From Oceanirhabdus sp942490885 (lineage in GTDB: Bacteria; Bacillota; Clostridia; Clostridiales; Clostridiaceae), in the NCBI GenBank assembly GCA_942490885.1, contig CALNYT010000002.1:1798001-1862000 (forward strand): a stretch of DNA of 64,000 nt, written 5' to 3'. Below the pieces are notes generated by a model. The model was given only the letters and a program-made list of their open reading frames with translations. It searched no databases and had not been told where the DNA came from. The position numbers and the translations under genes were made by a program. Shown one piece after another: positions 27,254 to 36,108 of this stretch (position 1 is the first letter of the stretch; each line of letters opens with the position of its first letter).

Positions 27254-27314
27254 TTTAGTAAAAAAATCAATTATTTCATATTTTTGCTGGAAATAATTAT
27301 GTTTTTTTAGTAAA
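27254..27314. promoter_or_regulatory. TTTAGTAAA pair upstream of the second LacI regulator
   Basis: TTTAGTAAA occurs at 27254-27262 and 27306-27314. The same motif in the other orientation (TTTACTAAA) occurs twice in the promoter of the neighbouring sugar-uptake operon. It is nearly palindromic but lacks the central CG usual for LacI-family sites. Likely autoregulation sites for the regulator that follows. Confidence 0.55.
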
Positions 27315-27348
27315 ATAAGGATATATGAAAGAATTTGAGGAGGGGACT

Positions 27349-28404
27349 ATGGCAACGATTAAACAAATAGCTGAGAGTGCGGGGGTTTCAATTGCTACAG
27401 TTTCAAGAGTATTGAATTATGATAAAACCCTTTCCATAACTAGTAAAAAAAGAAAAATGATTTTGGAAGTAGCAGAAGAATTGGAATATGAAACACCTCG
27501 TAATAGAAAAAATAATAACAAAAAAGAGAATAAGAAAACAAAGAAAAAAGAAGAGCCGCTTAGAATCGGTATATTGCATTTCCTTTCATTAGAGGCGGAA
27601 TTAGATGATCCATATTATATCTCTATTAGGTTAGGGATGGAGAAGGCATGTTTAGATAAAAATATTCAAGTTGTAAAAATCTATAAGAATAATAAGAGTT
27701 TTTCTGAAAAAGGGCTAAATAATTTAGATGGTCTAGTTGTAGTTGGGAAATTTTCCTCAGATGATATAAATCATATCGAAGAGCATTGCCAAAGAGTGGT
27801 TTTTGTTGATTCTTCACCAAGAGAAGAAAAGTATGACAGTGTTGTAATAGATGCAGAAAAGACAGTATATAGAATTTTGGATTATTTATTGAATCTCGGT
27901 TATAGAGATATAGGATATTTAGGGGGATATGAAACCTTTGAAGAGTACAATACAGTTCTTGGAGAGGCAAGAAAGAAAGCTTTCATTGAATATTTAAGTG
28001 AAAAGAAATTACTGAAAGAATCATGGATGTTTGTAGATGATTTTTCCTCACAGGGTGGCTATAAAATGATGAAAGATGCATTAAAATCAACAACGTTACC
28101 AGAAGTCTTTTTTGCAGCTAATGATACCATTGCAATTGGTGCTTTAAGAGCACTTCATGAAGCTGGAAAGCGAATACCAGAAGATATTTCACTAATTGGG
28201 TTGAATGATATTCCAACAGCACAATATACATTCCCAGCCCTATCAACAGTAAAAATTTACTCGGAATTTATGGGGGAGACTGCCATTGAACTTTTATTAG
28301 AACGTATCAATGGAAGAAAAATTCCTAAGAAGGTTATTGTGCCAACAAAAATTATTAGAAGAGAGACAATTAAATATGATGTAATGAAAAAATCTGATGA
28401 ATAA
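27349..28404 (+). CDS. LacI/GalR-family transcriptional regulator of the adjacent sugar operon
   Basis: 351 residues. The ATG at 27349 follows GAGGAGGGG. Helix-turn-helix TIKQIAESAGVSIATVSRVLN at residues 3-23; then, unusually, a long Lys/Asn-rich linker (residues about 46-62, NRKNNNKKENKKTKKKE) in the hinge position, followed by a sugar-binding domain (RIGILHFLSLEAELDDPYY onward). The non-canonical hinge matches the non-canonical TTTASTAAA motif at its own and the operon's promoter. Probably senses the galactoside-type sugar handled by the downstream importer and GH2 enzyme. Confidence 0.9.
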   Translation: MATIKQIAESAGVSIATVSRVLNYDKTLSITSKKRKMILEVAEELEYETPRNRKNNNKKENKKTKKKEEPLRIGILHFLSLEAELDDPYYISIRLGMEKACLDKNIQVVKIYKNNKSFSEKGLNNLDGLVVVGKFSSDDINHIEEHCQRVVFVDSSPREEKYDSVVIDAEKTVYRILDYLLNLGYRDIGYLGGYETFEEYNTVLGEARKKAFIEYLSEKKLLKESWMFVDDFSSQGGYKMMKDALKSTTLPEVFFAANDTIAIGALRALHEAGKRIPEDISLIGLNDIPTAQYTFPALSTVKIYSEFMGETAIELLLERINGRKIPKKVIVPTKIIRRETIKYDVMKKSDE

Positions 28405-28420
28405 GTATCAGATTTTTTTA
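28387..28420 (+). terminator. Terminator of the second LacI gene
   Basis: AAAAAATCTGAT and ATCAGATTTTTT pair in a 12-bp stem; the stop codon sits in the loop, and a seven-base T-run closes it. Confidence 0.85.
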
Positions 28421-28439
28421 TCATGAAAGAATTGTAAAT

Positions 28440-28481
28440 TTTACTAAAAAAGTTGACAATTTACTAAAAAATTACTATAAT
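28440..28481 (+). promoter_or_regulatory. Promoter of the sugar-uptake operon with two TTTACTAAA operators
   Basis: TTGACA (28453-28458) and TATAAT (28476-28481) are exact consensus boxes with a 17-base spacer. TTTACTAAA occurs at 28440-28448, just upstream of the -35, and at 28460-28468, inside the spacer, exactly 20 bases apart (two helical turns). This layout fits repression by the LacI-family protein encoded upstream. Confidence 0.75.
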
Positions 28482-28528
28482 AGAATTATATAGTTGGTTA
28501 ATGTTATTTAAATATAGGAGGGGGACCT

Positions 28529-29827
28529 ATGAAAAAGTTATTATCATTATTTTTGACGGTGGTATTAGTTGTATCACTAGGAGCTTGTAGTAAAGGAAAA
28601 GATACTAATGGTAGCGCAGGAGATGCAGCATCTGGTGAAAAAGCAAAAATCACAGTGTGGGCTTGGGATCCTAATTTCAACATTGCTATTATGGAAGAGG
28701 CAAAAGCTAGATATTGTGAAGTGCATCCAAATGTAGAAATTGAAATCGTTGACTATGCTAAGGATGACTTGGAACAAAAGTTGCATACTAATTTGGCATC
28801 AGGAGTAACTAAAGGTTTACCAGATATCATACTAATTGAAGATTATAATGCTCAAAAGTATTTGCAATCTTATCCTGGAAGTTTTGCTGATTTAACTGGA
28901 AAAGTTAAGCACTCGGATTTTGCAAATTATAAAACTGAACTTATGACAATGAAAGATAAAATTTATGGTGTACCTTTTGATTCTGGTGTAGCAGGATTTT
29001 ATTATAGAACAGATATTTTAGAAAAAGCAGGTTGCAAAGCTAAAGATCTAGAAAACATTACTTGGGATGATTTTATACGGATCGCAAAAGAGGTAAAAAC
29101 AAAAACCGGGCAAGCGATGATTGCAGCTGATCCAGATGATGGTGGGTTAATGAGAATCATGATGCAATCAGCAGGTCAATGGTATTTTGATAAGGAAGGT
29201 AATCCTAACTTGGTTAATAATGAAGCATTGAAAGAAGCCGTAAGAATTTACAGTGAAATTATTAATTCTGAATTCAACAAACCAACAACTGGTTGGGGTG
29301 AATGGGTTGGAGCTTTCAATAAAGGAGAAGTGGCTTCTGTAATAACAGGGGTATGGATTACAGGTTCAATCAAGGCAGAAGATTCACAAGCTGGGAAATG
29401 GTCTGTTGCTCCAGTTCCTAGATTAAATATTCCTAATTCTAAGAATGCATCTAACCTTGGGGGATCTAGTTGGTATGTCGTAGAAAGTTCTAAAAGCAAA
29501 GCAGCAGCAATTGATTTTTTAAATGAGACTTTTGGAAAAGATGTTGATTTCTATCAGAAAATATTATTTGATAGAGGAGCTGTTGGTTCATACTTACCAG
29601 CACAAAGTGGAGATGCTTACGTTAAGGAAGATGAATTCTTTAATGGACAAAAAGTATATGAAGAGTTTTCAAAATGGATGACCAAGATTCCACCAGTTAA
29701 TTATGGTACTTATACTTATGAGGCTGATAGTGCAATTTTCGCGAATATCATTGATGTTTATAATGGGGGATCAATCGATAAAGCTTTAGAAAAAGCGCAA
29801 GAGCAGCTAAAATCTCAAATAAAATAA
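28529..29827 (+). CDS. Sugar ABC transporter substrate-binding lipoprotein (CUT1)
   Basis: 432 residues. The signal peptide ends in the lipobox VSLGAC (Cys20), so the protein is anchored outside the membrane. It is followed by an extracellular solute-binding family 1 fold (KITVWAWDPNFNIAIMEEA, then YGVPFDSGVAGFYYRTD). Binds an oligosaccharide or disaccharide and delivers it to the two permeases downstream; a beta-galactoside is the best guess from the GH2 gene. A GGAGGGGG site precedes the ATG. First gene of the operon, probably expressed above the permeases because of the hairpin after it. Confidence 0.92.
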   Translation: MKKLLSLFLTVVLVVSLGACSKGKDTNGSAGDAASGEKAKITVWAWDPNFNIAIMEEAKARYCEVHPNVEIEIVDYAKDDLEQKLHTNLASGVTKGLPDIILIEDYNAQKYLQSYPGSFADLTGKVKHSDFANYKTELMTMKDKIYGVPFDSGVAGFYYRTDILEKAGCKAKDLENITWDDFIRIAKEVKTKTGQAMIAADPDDGGLMRIMMQSAGQWYFDKEGNPNLVNNEALKEAVRIYSEIINSEFNKPTTGWGEWVGAFNKGEVASVITGVWITGSIKAEDSQAGKWSVAPVPRLNIPNSKNASNLGGSSWYVVESSKSKAAAIDFLNETFGKDVDFYQKILFDRGAVGSYLPAQSGDAYVKEDEFFNGQKVYEEFSKWMTKIPPVNYGTYTYEADSAIFANIIDVYNGGSIDKALEKAQEQLKSQIK

Positions 29828-29845
29828 AATAGGAAAACAAAATAA

Positions 29846-29871
29846 GAAAACGGGAGTAAAATCCCGTTTTC
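29846..29871 (+). terminator. Intercistronic hairpin after the binding-protein gene
   Basis: GAAAACGGGA and TCCCGTTTTC form a perfect 10-bp stem, loop GTAAAA, followed only by ATTTATAAAT. A partial terminator or 3' stabiliser of this kind often sets the excess of binding protein over permease. Confidence 0.65.
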
Positions 29872-29921
29872 ATTTATAAATCGTCTTTTTATAGACAGAA
29901 TTAATTGTGGAAAGGTGCGAT

Positions 29922-30818
29922 ATGAAGAATATTATTGGAAATCGAAATTTAAAAGAAGCTTACAATAAAAGTGGATGGAAATTCGTATCTATTGCAGTAG
30001 TATTAGTTATGTTATTCAATATTTATCCTATTATATATTCATTGATTCTATCAACAATGACAGGTAAGGGCGTTGTTTATAAGTTTAATGGATTAGGAAA
30101 TATTAAACGATTATTTACTGATACAGTATTTCAGACTGCATTAAAAAATACATTTACTTTTTTCATTATACAAGTGCCAATAATGATACTCATGGCACTG
30201 ATTTTGGCTTCATTGCTTAATGAACAGAAATTAAGATTTAAATCATGGTTTAGGACAGCCATATTCTTACCTTGTGTAACATCATTAGTGGCTTATTCTG
30301 TATTATTTAAGAGTATGTTCTCATTTGATGGAATCATCAATAAATTCTTACTTCAACTACACATAATTGCAGATCCTATTCCTTGGTTACTAAATCCATT
30401 TTGGGCGAAGGTAACGATAATAATTGCTATAACTTGGCGTTGGACTGGTTACAACATGATCTTTTATCTTGCAGCACTACAGAATATCGATGCATCAATT
30501 TATGAAGCTGCAAGAATAGATGGAGCTTCGAAGATTAGACAGTTTTTTAGTATAACAGTACCTTTGTTAAAACCTGTAATTCTTTTTACTACTATTATGT
30601 CCACTATTGGTACATTGCAGCTCTTTGATGAAGTTGTTAGTTTAACTGGTGGAGGGCCTTCCGATGCAACTTTAACTTTATCACAATATATTTATAATTT
30701 ATCTTTTAAATTTACACCAAACTTTGGTTATGCAGCAACAGTATCCTATGTCATTGTGTTCTTTGTAGCAATATTGGCATTGATTCAGTTTAAATTGGCA
30801 GGTGAGAGTAATGAATAA
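29922..30818 (+). CDS. Sugar ABC transporter permease 1 (CUT1, MalF/LacF type)
   Basis: 298 residues, about six transmembrane helices. The EAA loop that contacts the ATPase is YEAARIDGASKIRQFFSITVP. The ATG at 29922 has AAAGGTGCG before it; the frame's GTG at 29907 is less likely. It forms a heterodimer with the next gene's product. No ATPase gene lies in this operon, so a shared MsmK-type ATPase, such as the one at 19517, is needed. Confidence 0.92.
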   Translation: MKNIIGNRNLKEAYNKSGWKFVSIAVVLVMLFNIYPIIYSLILSTMTGKGVVYKFNGLGNIKRLFTDTVFQTALKNTFTFFIIQVPIMILMALILASLLNEQKLRFKSWFRTAIFLPCVTSLVAYSVLFKSMFSFDGIINKFLLQLHIIADPIPWLLNPFWAKVTIIIAITWRWTGYNMIFYLAALQNIDASIYEAARIDGASKIRQFFSITVPLLKPVILFTTIMSTIGTLQLFDEVVSLTGGGPSDATLTLSQYIYNLSFKFTPNFGYAATVSYVIVFFVAILALIQFKLAGESNE

Positions 30819-31617
30819 GATCAGAAATATCTTTAAATATACATTTTTATGTCTTGTTTCATTCATATCAATTTTCCCTTTTATATGGATGATTATATGT
30901 GTAACAAATAATACAACTGAGATTACAAAAGGACGTATGTACTTTGGTAGTGAATTCTCAGAAAATTTTAGAAAACTCATAGAAATGGTAGATTTACCTA
31001 AAGTTTTATTGAATTCAGCTAAAATATCATTAATTACTACAATATTGACCTTGCTTGTAGCTTCCATGGCAGGAGTAGGCTTTGAACTTTACAAATCAAA
31101 GTTCAGAGAAAAGGTGTATGGATTAATGCTTTTAACAATGATGGTACCTTTCGCTGCGTTGATGATTCCCTTATTCAGAATGTTTACCAAAATGGGATTG
31201 TTAGATAGTCATTTTGCTGTAATAATCCCATCAATTGCATCAATATTCGTAATTTTTTTCTTCAGACAAAATACTAAGGTTTTTCCTCAAGAATTGATTC
31301 AGGCTGCACGCGTTGATGGGCTTAATGAATGGCAGATATTTTTTTACATTTATATACCTACTATGAAATCCACATATGCAGCTGCAGCAATCATAGTGTT
31401 TATGTCTAGTTGGAATAACTTCTTATGGCCTCTGATTATTTTACAATCACAGTCTAAGAAGACAATCACATTAGTAATTTCTTCTTTATCATCAGCATAT
31501 TTTCCAGATTATGGTGTAATAATGATGGCTATTGTTTTAGCTACATTACCAACAATTTTATTATTCTTTGCTATGCAAAAGAGATTTGTTGAAGGTATGT
31601 TAGGTTCAATTAAATAA
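30811..31617 (+). CDS. Sugar ABC transporter permease 2 (CUT1, MalG/LacG type)
   Basis: 268 residues, six predicted transmembrane helices; EAA-type loop QAARVDGLNEWQIFFYIYIP. The ATG at 30811 overlaps the end of permease 1 by eight bases, with GGTGAG as ribosome binding site. Together with permease 1 it forms the membrane channel of the importer. Confidence 0.92.
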   Translation: MNKIRNIFKYTFLCLVSFISIFPFIWMIICVTNNTTEITKGRMYFGSEFSENFRKLIEMVDLPKVLLNSAKISLITTILTLLVASMAGVGFELYKSKFREKVYGLMLLTMMVPFAALMIPLFRMFTKMGLLDSHFAVIIPSIASIFVIFFFRQNTKVFPQELIQAARVDGLNEWQIFFYIYIPTMKSTYAAAAIIVFMSSWNNFLWPLIILQSQSKKTITLVISSLSSAYFPDYGVIMMAIVLATLPTILLFFAMQKRFVEGMLGSIK

Positions 31618-31641
31618 CAAGAAATGTAAAGGGTGATGAAT

Positions 31642-33885
31642 ATGAGAAAGACAATTAGATTGAACAATGATTGGTATTATCAACCAAGGTTTGATAAGTA
31701 TATGATAAATAATTGGGACTTGAAAGGATATGAAAAGGTAAATTTACCTCATGGGAATATTGAGTTGCCATACAATTATTTTGATGAAAAAGATTTTCAG
31801 TTTGTATCATGCTATCAAAAAATATTTCAGATTGATAAATTAGAAGAGGGACAGAGAATTTTTGTAAGGTTCGAAGGTGTTATGACAATGGCAGAGGTTT
31901 TTATTAATGGTATAAGTGTGGGGAAACACTTTGGGGGTTATACGCCATTTCAATTTGATATTAGTGAACATGTGAATCAAGAAGATAGAAATATAATGAC
32001 TGTTATGGTTGATTCAAGAGAGTTACCTAATATTCCTCCATTTGGTGATAGAATTGATTACTTAACATATGGTGGCATATATAGGGAAGTAGAATTAAGA
32101 ATATATGATTCTACTTATATAAATAATGCGCGAATTGAGGCAATTGATATTTTTGAAGAGAAAAAGAAATTAATGATTCACTTGAACACTAGAAGCAATA
32201 TAAAAATTGACACTGAGTGTACTTTAGAATTGATAATTGAAAATAGACAAGGTAATAAGATTTATAATGAGAAAGTCGATGTAAATATTAGTAGAGGAGC
32301 TAAGTCATTCAAAATATTGTTTGAAGATATTGAAGGTATAGCACTATGGGATTTGGAAAATCCCAATCTATATAATATTAATTTAAAGCTGAAATCGTCT
32401 AAATCAACAGATGTTTTTGAAGACAGAATTGGATTTAGGAACTGCGAATTCAAAGAAGATGGTTTCTATTTGAATAGAAAAAAAATACAAATAATCGGTA
32501 TCAATAGACATCAGTCATATCCATATGTTGGTTATGCAATGCCAAAGAGAGTTCAAGAGAAAGATGCTGAGATAATCAAAAAGGATTTGCATTTCAATCT
32601 TGTGCGAACTTCCCATTATCCGCAATCTAAACATTTTCTGAATAAGTGTGATGAAATGGGGTTATTAGTGTTTGAAGAAATACCTGGATGGCAGCATATT
32701 GGGAATGATGAGTGGAAAGATATTGCAGTTGAAAATGTTAATGAAATGATTGAGAGAGACTGGAATCATCCATCAATAGTTTTATGGGGTGTTCGAATTA
32801 ATGAATCTAATGATGATGAACCATTCTATAAAAGGACTAATGAACTTTCTCGAAGACTTGATTCTTCAAGACAAACAGGAGGTGTACGATACATTGAAAA
32901 CAGCCAGCTTCTTGAGGATGTTTATACAATGAATGATTTTGTCTTGGATGGAGGAGAGGTTGAACTAAGGAATCAGAAGCAAGTAACAGGTTTAGAGTAT
33001 AATGTCCCATATTTGGTAACTGAATATAATGGGCATATGTTTCCAACAAAGCGTTTTGATTGTGAAGAACGTCAGATGGAGCATGTGATGAGACATATCC
33101 GTGTTCAAGATGCTGCATTTAAAGATAAAAATATATCTGGAGCAATCGCATGGTGTGCATTTGATTATAATACACATAATGACTTTGGTGCAGGCGATAG
33201 AATTTGCTATCATGGAATTATGGATATGTTTAGAATTAAGAAATTTGCAGCATATGTTTATAAATCACAAGTTAACCCCAAAATTGAACCAGTTTTAATG
33301 CCTGTTACTTATTGGGCAAGAGGGGAAAGAAGTATAGGTGGGATATTGCCATTAATATTATTAACTAACTGTGATAAAGTTGAATTATCCTTTGGTAAGC
33401 TGAAGACTTTTGAACTGAAAAGAAAGCCTGATGTTTTCGGGCACTTACCATATCCACCAATAATTGTAGATGAGACAATTATCAGTCTTGAAGATATTGG
33501 AGAATGGGGAATGAAGTGGGAAGATGCTACTTTGAAAGGATATCTAAATAATGAGATAGTTATTCATAAAAAGTTGAGTAAAAATCCATTACCAACTCAT
33601 ATGGAAGTAATAGCAGATGAGCTTGAATTATCTTCAAAGGAAAAAGATGCAACTAGGTTTGTTATAAAAATCAAAGATCAATACGATCAAATTATACCTT
33701 TTTTCGATAGACCAGTTGAAATAGAGGTTAGTGGTCCTGCTCGAGTGTTAGGTCCTAAGATAAGTGCCCTTAAAGGGGGATGTCTTGGATTCTGGATTGA
33801 GACAATAAATGAAAGTGGAGAGATTAAAGTAACTGTTAAATGTGATGGCTTTGAGCCTAAGATACTTTATTTAAAAGTGAAATAG
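31642..33885 (+). CDS. Glycoside hydrolase family 2 enzyme, probable beta-galactosidase
   Basis: 748 residues. N-terminal sugar-binding jelly roll (FVRFEGVMTMAEVFINGISVGKHFGGYTPFQFDIS), immunoglobulin-like domain, TIM barrel with GINRHQSYPYVGYAMP, then a C-terminal beta domain. Catalytic residues can be placed: acid/base Glu388 in GVRINESND and nucleophile Glu461 in LVTEYNGHMFP. No signal peptide, so it acts in the cytoplasm on sugar brought in by the importer. GH2 also holds beta-glucuronidases and beta-mannosidases; beta-galactosidase is the best fit but not proven. AGGGTGA precedes the ATG; last gene of the operon. Confidence 0.85.
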   Translation: MRKTIRLNNDWYYQPRFDKYMINNWDLKGYEKVNLPHGNIELPYNYFDEKDFQFVSCYQKIFQIDKLEEGQRIFVRFEGVMTMAEVFINGISVGKHFGGYTPFQFDISEHVNQEDRNIMTVMVDSRELPNIPPFGDRIDYLTYGGIYREVELRIYDSTYINNARIEAIDIFEEKKKLMIHLNTRSNIKIDTECTLELIIENRQGNKIYNEKVDVNISRGAKSFKILFEDIEGIALWDLENPNLYNINLKLKSSKSTDVFEDRIGFRNCEFKEDGFYLNRKKIQIIGINRHQSYPYVGYAMPKRVQEKDAEIIKKDLHFNLVRTSHYPQSKHFLNKCDEMGLLVFEEIPGWQHIGNDEWKDIAVENVNEMIERDWNHPSIVLWGVRINESNDDEPFYKRTNELSRRLDSSRQTGGVRYIENSQLLEDVYTMNDFVLDGGEVELRNQKQVTGLEYNVPYLVTEYNGHMFPTKRFDCEERQMEHVMRHIRVQDAAFKDKNISGAIAWCAFDYNTHNDFGAGDRICYHGIMDMFRIKKFAAYVYKSQVNPKIEPVLMPVTYWARGERSIGGILPLILLTNCDKVELSFGKLKTFELKRKPDVFGHLPYPPIIVDETIISLEDIGEWGMKWEDATLKGYLNNEIVIHKKLSKNPLPTHMEVIADELELSSKEKDATRFVIKIKDQYDQIIPFFDRPVEIEVSGPARVLGPKISALKGGCLGFWIETINESGEIKVTVKCDGFEPKILYLKVK

Positions 33886-33893
33886 AATCTTAA

Positions 33894-33916
33894 GGCGCGT
33901 GCAACGCGCCTTTTTT
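33894..33916 (+). terminator. Terminator of the sugar operon
   Basis: GGCGCGT and ACGCGCC form a GC-rich 7-bp stem with loop GCA, followed by six T. The remaining 195 bases to the next ORF are AT-rich with no clear feature. Confidence 0.92.
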
Positions 33917-34111
33917 ATTTTTTAGGCAAATTAGTACAAACTAAGTGGTGTATATTTTAATAAATAATTGATAGATAGCTCTCTTTTTTAAAAAGATGTT
34001 GAAAAATATTCAAGTATTAATGGTATAATAAGGATTAGTATACATAAAAAGTTTTCAACATTATCTTAAAAAAGAGAACAATTAACTTAGGTATAGAAGG
34101 GAGCTGATTAA

Positions 34112-34297
34112 ATGAGTATAATCTCACTTAATATTAGTCTAAGAGATCGACAATTAGAGCATATAAGGAGATTTTGGGAGGAATCAAAGGATTCGGAGTT
34201 ACTAAGGAAGAGGATATTATTTCGTTATATTATGAGCTTAAACTATGATTATATAAAATTTCAATATGTTCAAAAATATCTAGAGTTTATTGATTAA
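34112..34297 (+). CDS. Small hypothetical protein
   Basis: 61 residues, mostly charged and aromatic (RDRQLEHIRRFWEESKDSELLRKR), probably helical, with no membrane segment. GGGAGCTG lies before the ATG at good spacing, and the stop falls 17 bases before the next gene, so co-transcription is likely. No family recognised. The good start signal is the main reason to keep it. Confidence 0.5.
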   Translation: MSIISLNISLRDRQLEHIRRFWEESKDSELLRKRILFRYIMSLNYDYIKFQYVQKYLEFID

Positions 34298-34314
34298 GAT
34301 TGGGGGAAATAAAC

Positions 34315-34917
34315 GTGAAATTCATAGAGGATATTAGTGATTTTATTTTTTTAGAAGATGAACTGGAAAAAGCAGATATAATTTTTATTCCTGGGGGTTC
34401 GCATCCAGAATTAGGTGAGTATGCCGCTGAATTATGGAAACAAGGGTTAGCACCTCATATCATGCCATCAGGTGGAGTGAGTTTTAAATTAGGAAAATTT
34501 GCTGGTGTTAAATCAAGAAAAGAGATATACAATAAAGATTATGAAACGGATTGTGAGTTTTTGGCTGATGTTTTAATGATAAATGGTGTTACAGAAAGTA
34601 CGATAATTTGGGAAGATAAATCGGGATGGACAAAACAGAATGCGACTTTTTCACGTAAAGTAGCAGATGAAAATAATCTTGACATTAAAACAGCAATTCT
34701 TTGCTGTAAATCATTTCATGCTCGTCGTTCCCTAATGTGTTATCAGTTTGCTTTTCCTGATACTAAGTTTTATATCCATCCTGTACCTTATTATAAAGAT
34801 GATATTTTAATATCAAAAGAAAATTGGTATAAGACTGAAGCAGGTATAAGTCGTGTATTAGGTGAGTTACAACGTTGTGGTAATCAGTTTAATGAGGAGT
34901 TTATTAAACTATTGTGA
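34315..34917 (+). CDS. YdcF-family protein (DUF218)
   Basis: 200 residues from a GTG at 34315, chosen because GGGGG lies eight bases before it; a TTG at 34300 overlaps that site. The Rossmann-like DUF218 core shows ADIIFIPGGSHPELGEYAAELW, ADVLMINGV and CCKSFHARRSLMCYQF. Family members are thought to act on nucleotides or cell envelope intermediates; the role is not settled. This copy lacks an N-terminal membrane segment, so it is cytoplasmic. Downstream lies an unusual leader region. Confidence 0.82.
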   Translation: MKFIEDISDFIFLEDELEKADIIFIPGGSHPELGEYAAELWKQGLAPHIMPSGGVSFKLGKFAGVKSRKEIYNKDYETDCEFLADVLMINGVTESTIIWEDKSGWTKQNATFSRKVADENNLDIKTAILCCKSFHARRSLMCYQFAFPDTKFYIHPVPYYKDDILISKENWYKTEAGISRVLGELQRCGNQFNEEFIKLL

Positions 34918-35003
34918 TATAACATAATTACATTGGAACACAAAATCTAAGGAACTAAAATCATTAATGCATTTTTATCACTTATAGAAAGTTAAAAATG
35001 ATA

Positions 35004-35145
35004 TTGAAAATAATGGTAAAATATGATATAATATATATAGACATTAAATGTCTCCAAAGCTATGCCTACGTGGTATAGCTTTCTTTTGTTTGTAAAAGGA
35101 AAGTCTACTATTTCAAAATACTGAAATGGTAGACTTTTTTAATTT
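35004..35145 (+). ncRNA. Terminator-ended leader RNA upstream of a methyltransferase gene
   Basis: TTGAAA (35004-35009) and TATAAT (35027-35032) with a 17-base spacer predict a start near 35040. The RNA would begin with hairpin GACAT/ATGTC, then AAAGCTATGCC/GGTATAGCTTT with loop TACGT, then a long terminator stem (AAGTCTACTATTTCA with TGAAATGGTAGACTT) and six T ending near 35142. The methyltransferase ribosome binding site follows at once. The architecture is that of a riboswitch or attenuator, or of a separate small RNA of about 105 nt. I recognise no known class. Confidence 0.55.
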
Positions 35146-35161
35146 TGAGGGGAGTGGTTTT

Positions 35162-36001
35162 ATGAATTTAGAAATGGTTAAAAGAAATGAGAGATTAGAA
35201 GGGATCTTCAACAGAGTTGCAGTAAATTATAATAGTTTCGGGCCAAAGTACTTTTCTTATTTTGGGGAAAAATTGGTTGAGTATGCAAAAGTAAATGAAG
35301 GTGCAACCTTGCTTGATGTAGCATTTGGTAAAGGTGCTTCATTATTCCCCGCTACTCAGAGTGTAGGCGAAAAAGGGAAGGTCATAGGAATTGACTTTTC
35401 GGAAGAAATGGTGAAAGAAACACAGTCACTTGTTTCTTTAAAAGATTTGAGTAATGTTAAAGTAATACAGATGGATGCTGAGAAGTTAGAGTTTGAAGAC
35501 AATAGATTTGATAATGTCTTATGTGGATTATCAACATCCTTTTTCTCCGATTCTTTAGGTGCTGTGGATGAGATGTATAGAGTATTAAGAGATGGAGGCA
35601 GGATTGGGTTAAGTACTTGGAAAAAGAGGGAGAAGAAAGGCATATTAGATAAAGTTTATACTGAACTCTTTCCTCAGAATAAAAATTGTAACTTAAACAA
35701 TATTCCTAGCAGACCTGATTTTGGATCAGTTGATGGAGTTGAAAAAATATTAAAAAATGCAGGATTTAAAAATATTGAGATATTTGTTGAAGAGAAAACT
35801 TTTTATTATAAGGATGAAGAAGAGTGGTGGCAAGAACAATGGACAAATGCATCTCGTGGGATATTTGAACGTATAGAAAGAAATGGTCCAGATGCTCTTA
35901 TTAAATTCAAAGATGCAGCGTTTACCGCGATTCAGGAGTATAAGGATGAGCATGGTGTACGATTTGATACATCGGTTTTATATAGTTTTGGACATAAATA
36001 A
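35162..36001 (+). CDS. Class I SAM-dependent methyltransferase
   Basis: 279 residues from the ATG at 35162, which follows GAGGGGAGTGG. The SAM-binding motif is LLDVAFGKGASLFPA, with an acidic GIDFSEEMV second motif and VIQMDAEKLEF; the middle of the fold (NVLCGLSTSFF) is normal for UbiE/Methyltransf_11-type enzymes. The first glycine motif is AFGKG rather than GCGxG. The acceptor is unknown. It stands alone behind the leader RNA at 35004. Confidence 0.82.
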   Translation: MNLEMVKRNERLEGIFNRVAVNYNSFGPKYFSYFGEKLVEYAKVNEGATLLDVAFGKGASLFPATQSVGEKGKVIGIDFSEEMVKETQSLVSLKDLSNVKVIQMDAEKLEFEDNRFDNVLCGLSTSFFSDSLGAVDEMYRVLRDGGRIGLSTWKKREKKGILDKVYTELFPQNKNCNLNNIPSRPDFGSVDGVEKILKNAGFKNIEIFVEEKTFYYKDEEEWWQEQWTNASRGIFERIERNGPDALIKFKDAAFTAIQEYKDEHGVRFDTSVLYSFGHK

Positions 36002-36024
36002 ACATTAATTGAACCAAAAAGATC

Positions 36025-36060
36025 AAGCCAGTAGTTGTGAACTGCTGGCTTATAATATTT
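36025..36060. terminator. Terminator after the methyltransferase gene
   Basis: AAGCCAGTAGTT and AACTGCTGGCTT form a 12-bp stem with one T-G mismatch/wobble and a three-base loop; the following sequence ATAATATTT is weakly T-rich. The convergent gene ends at 36109. Confidence 0.65.
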
Positions 36061-36108
36061 GATTATGTATTAATTAAATACAGTGATGAAATTGTATATG
36101 ATTTCACC

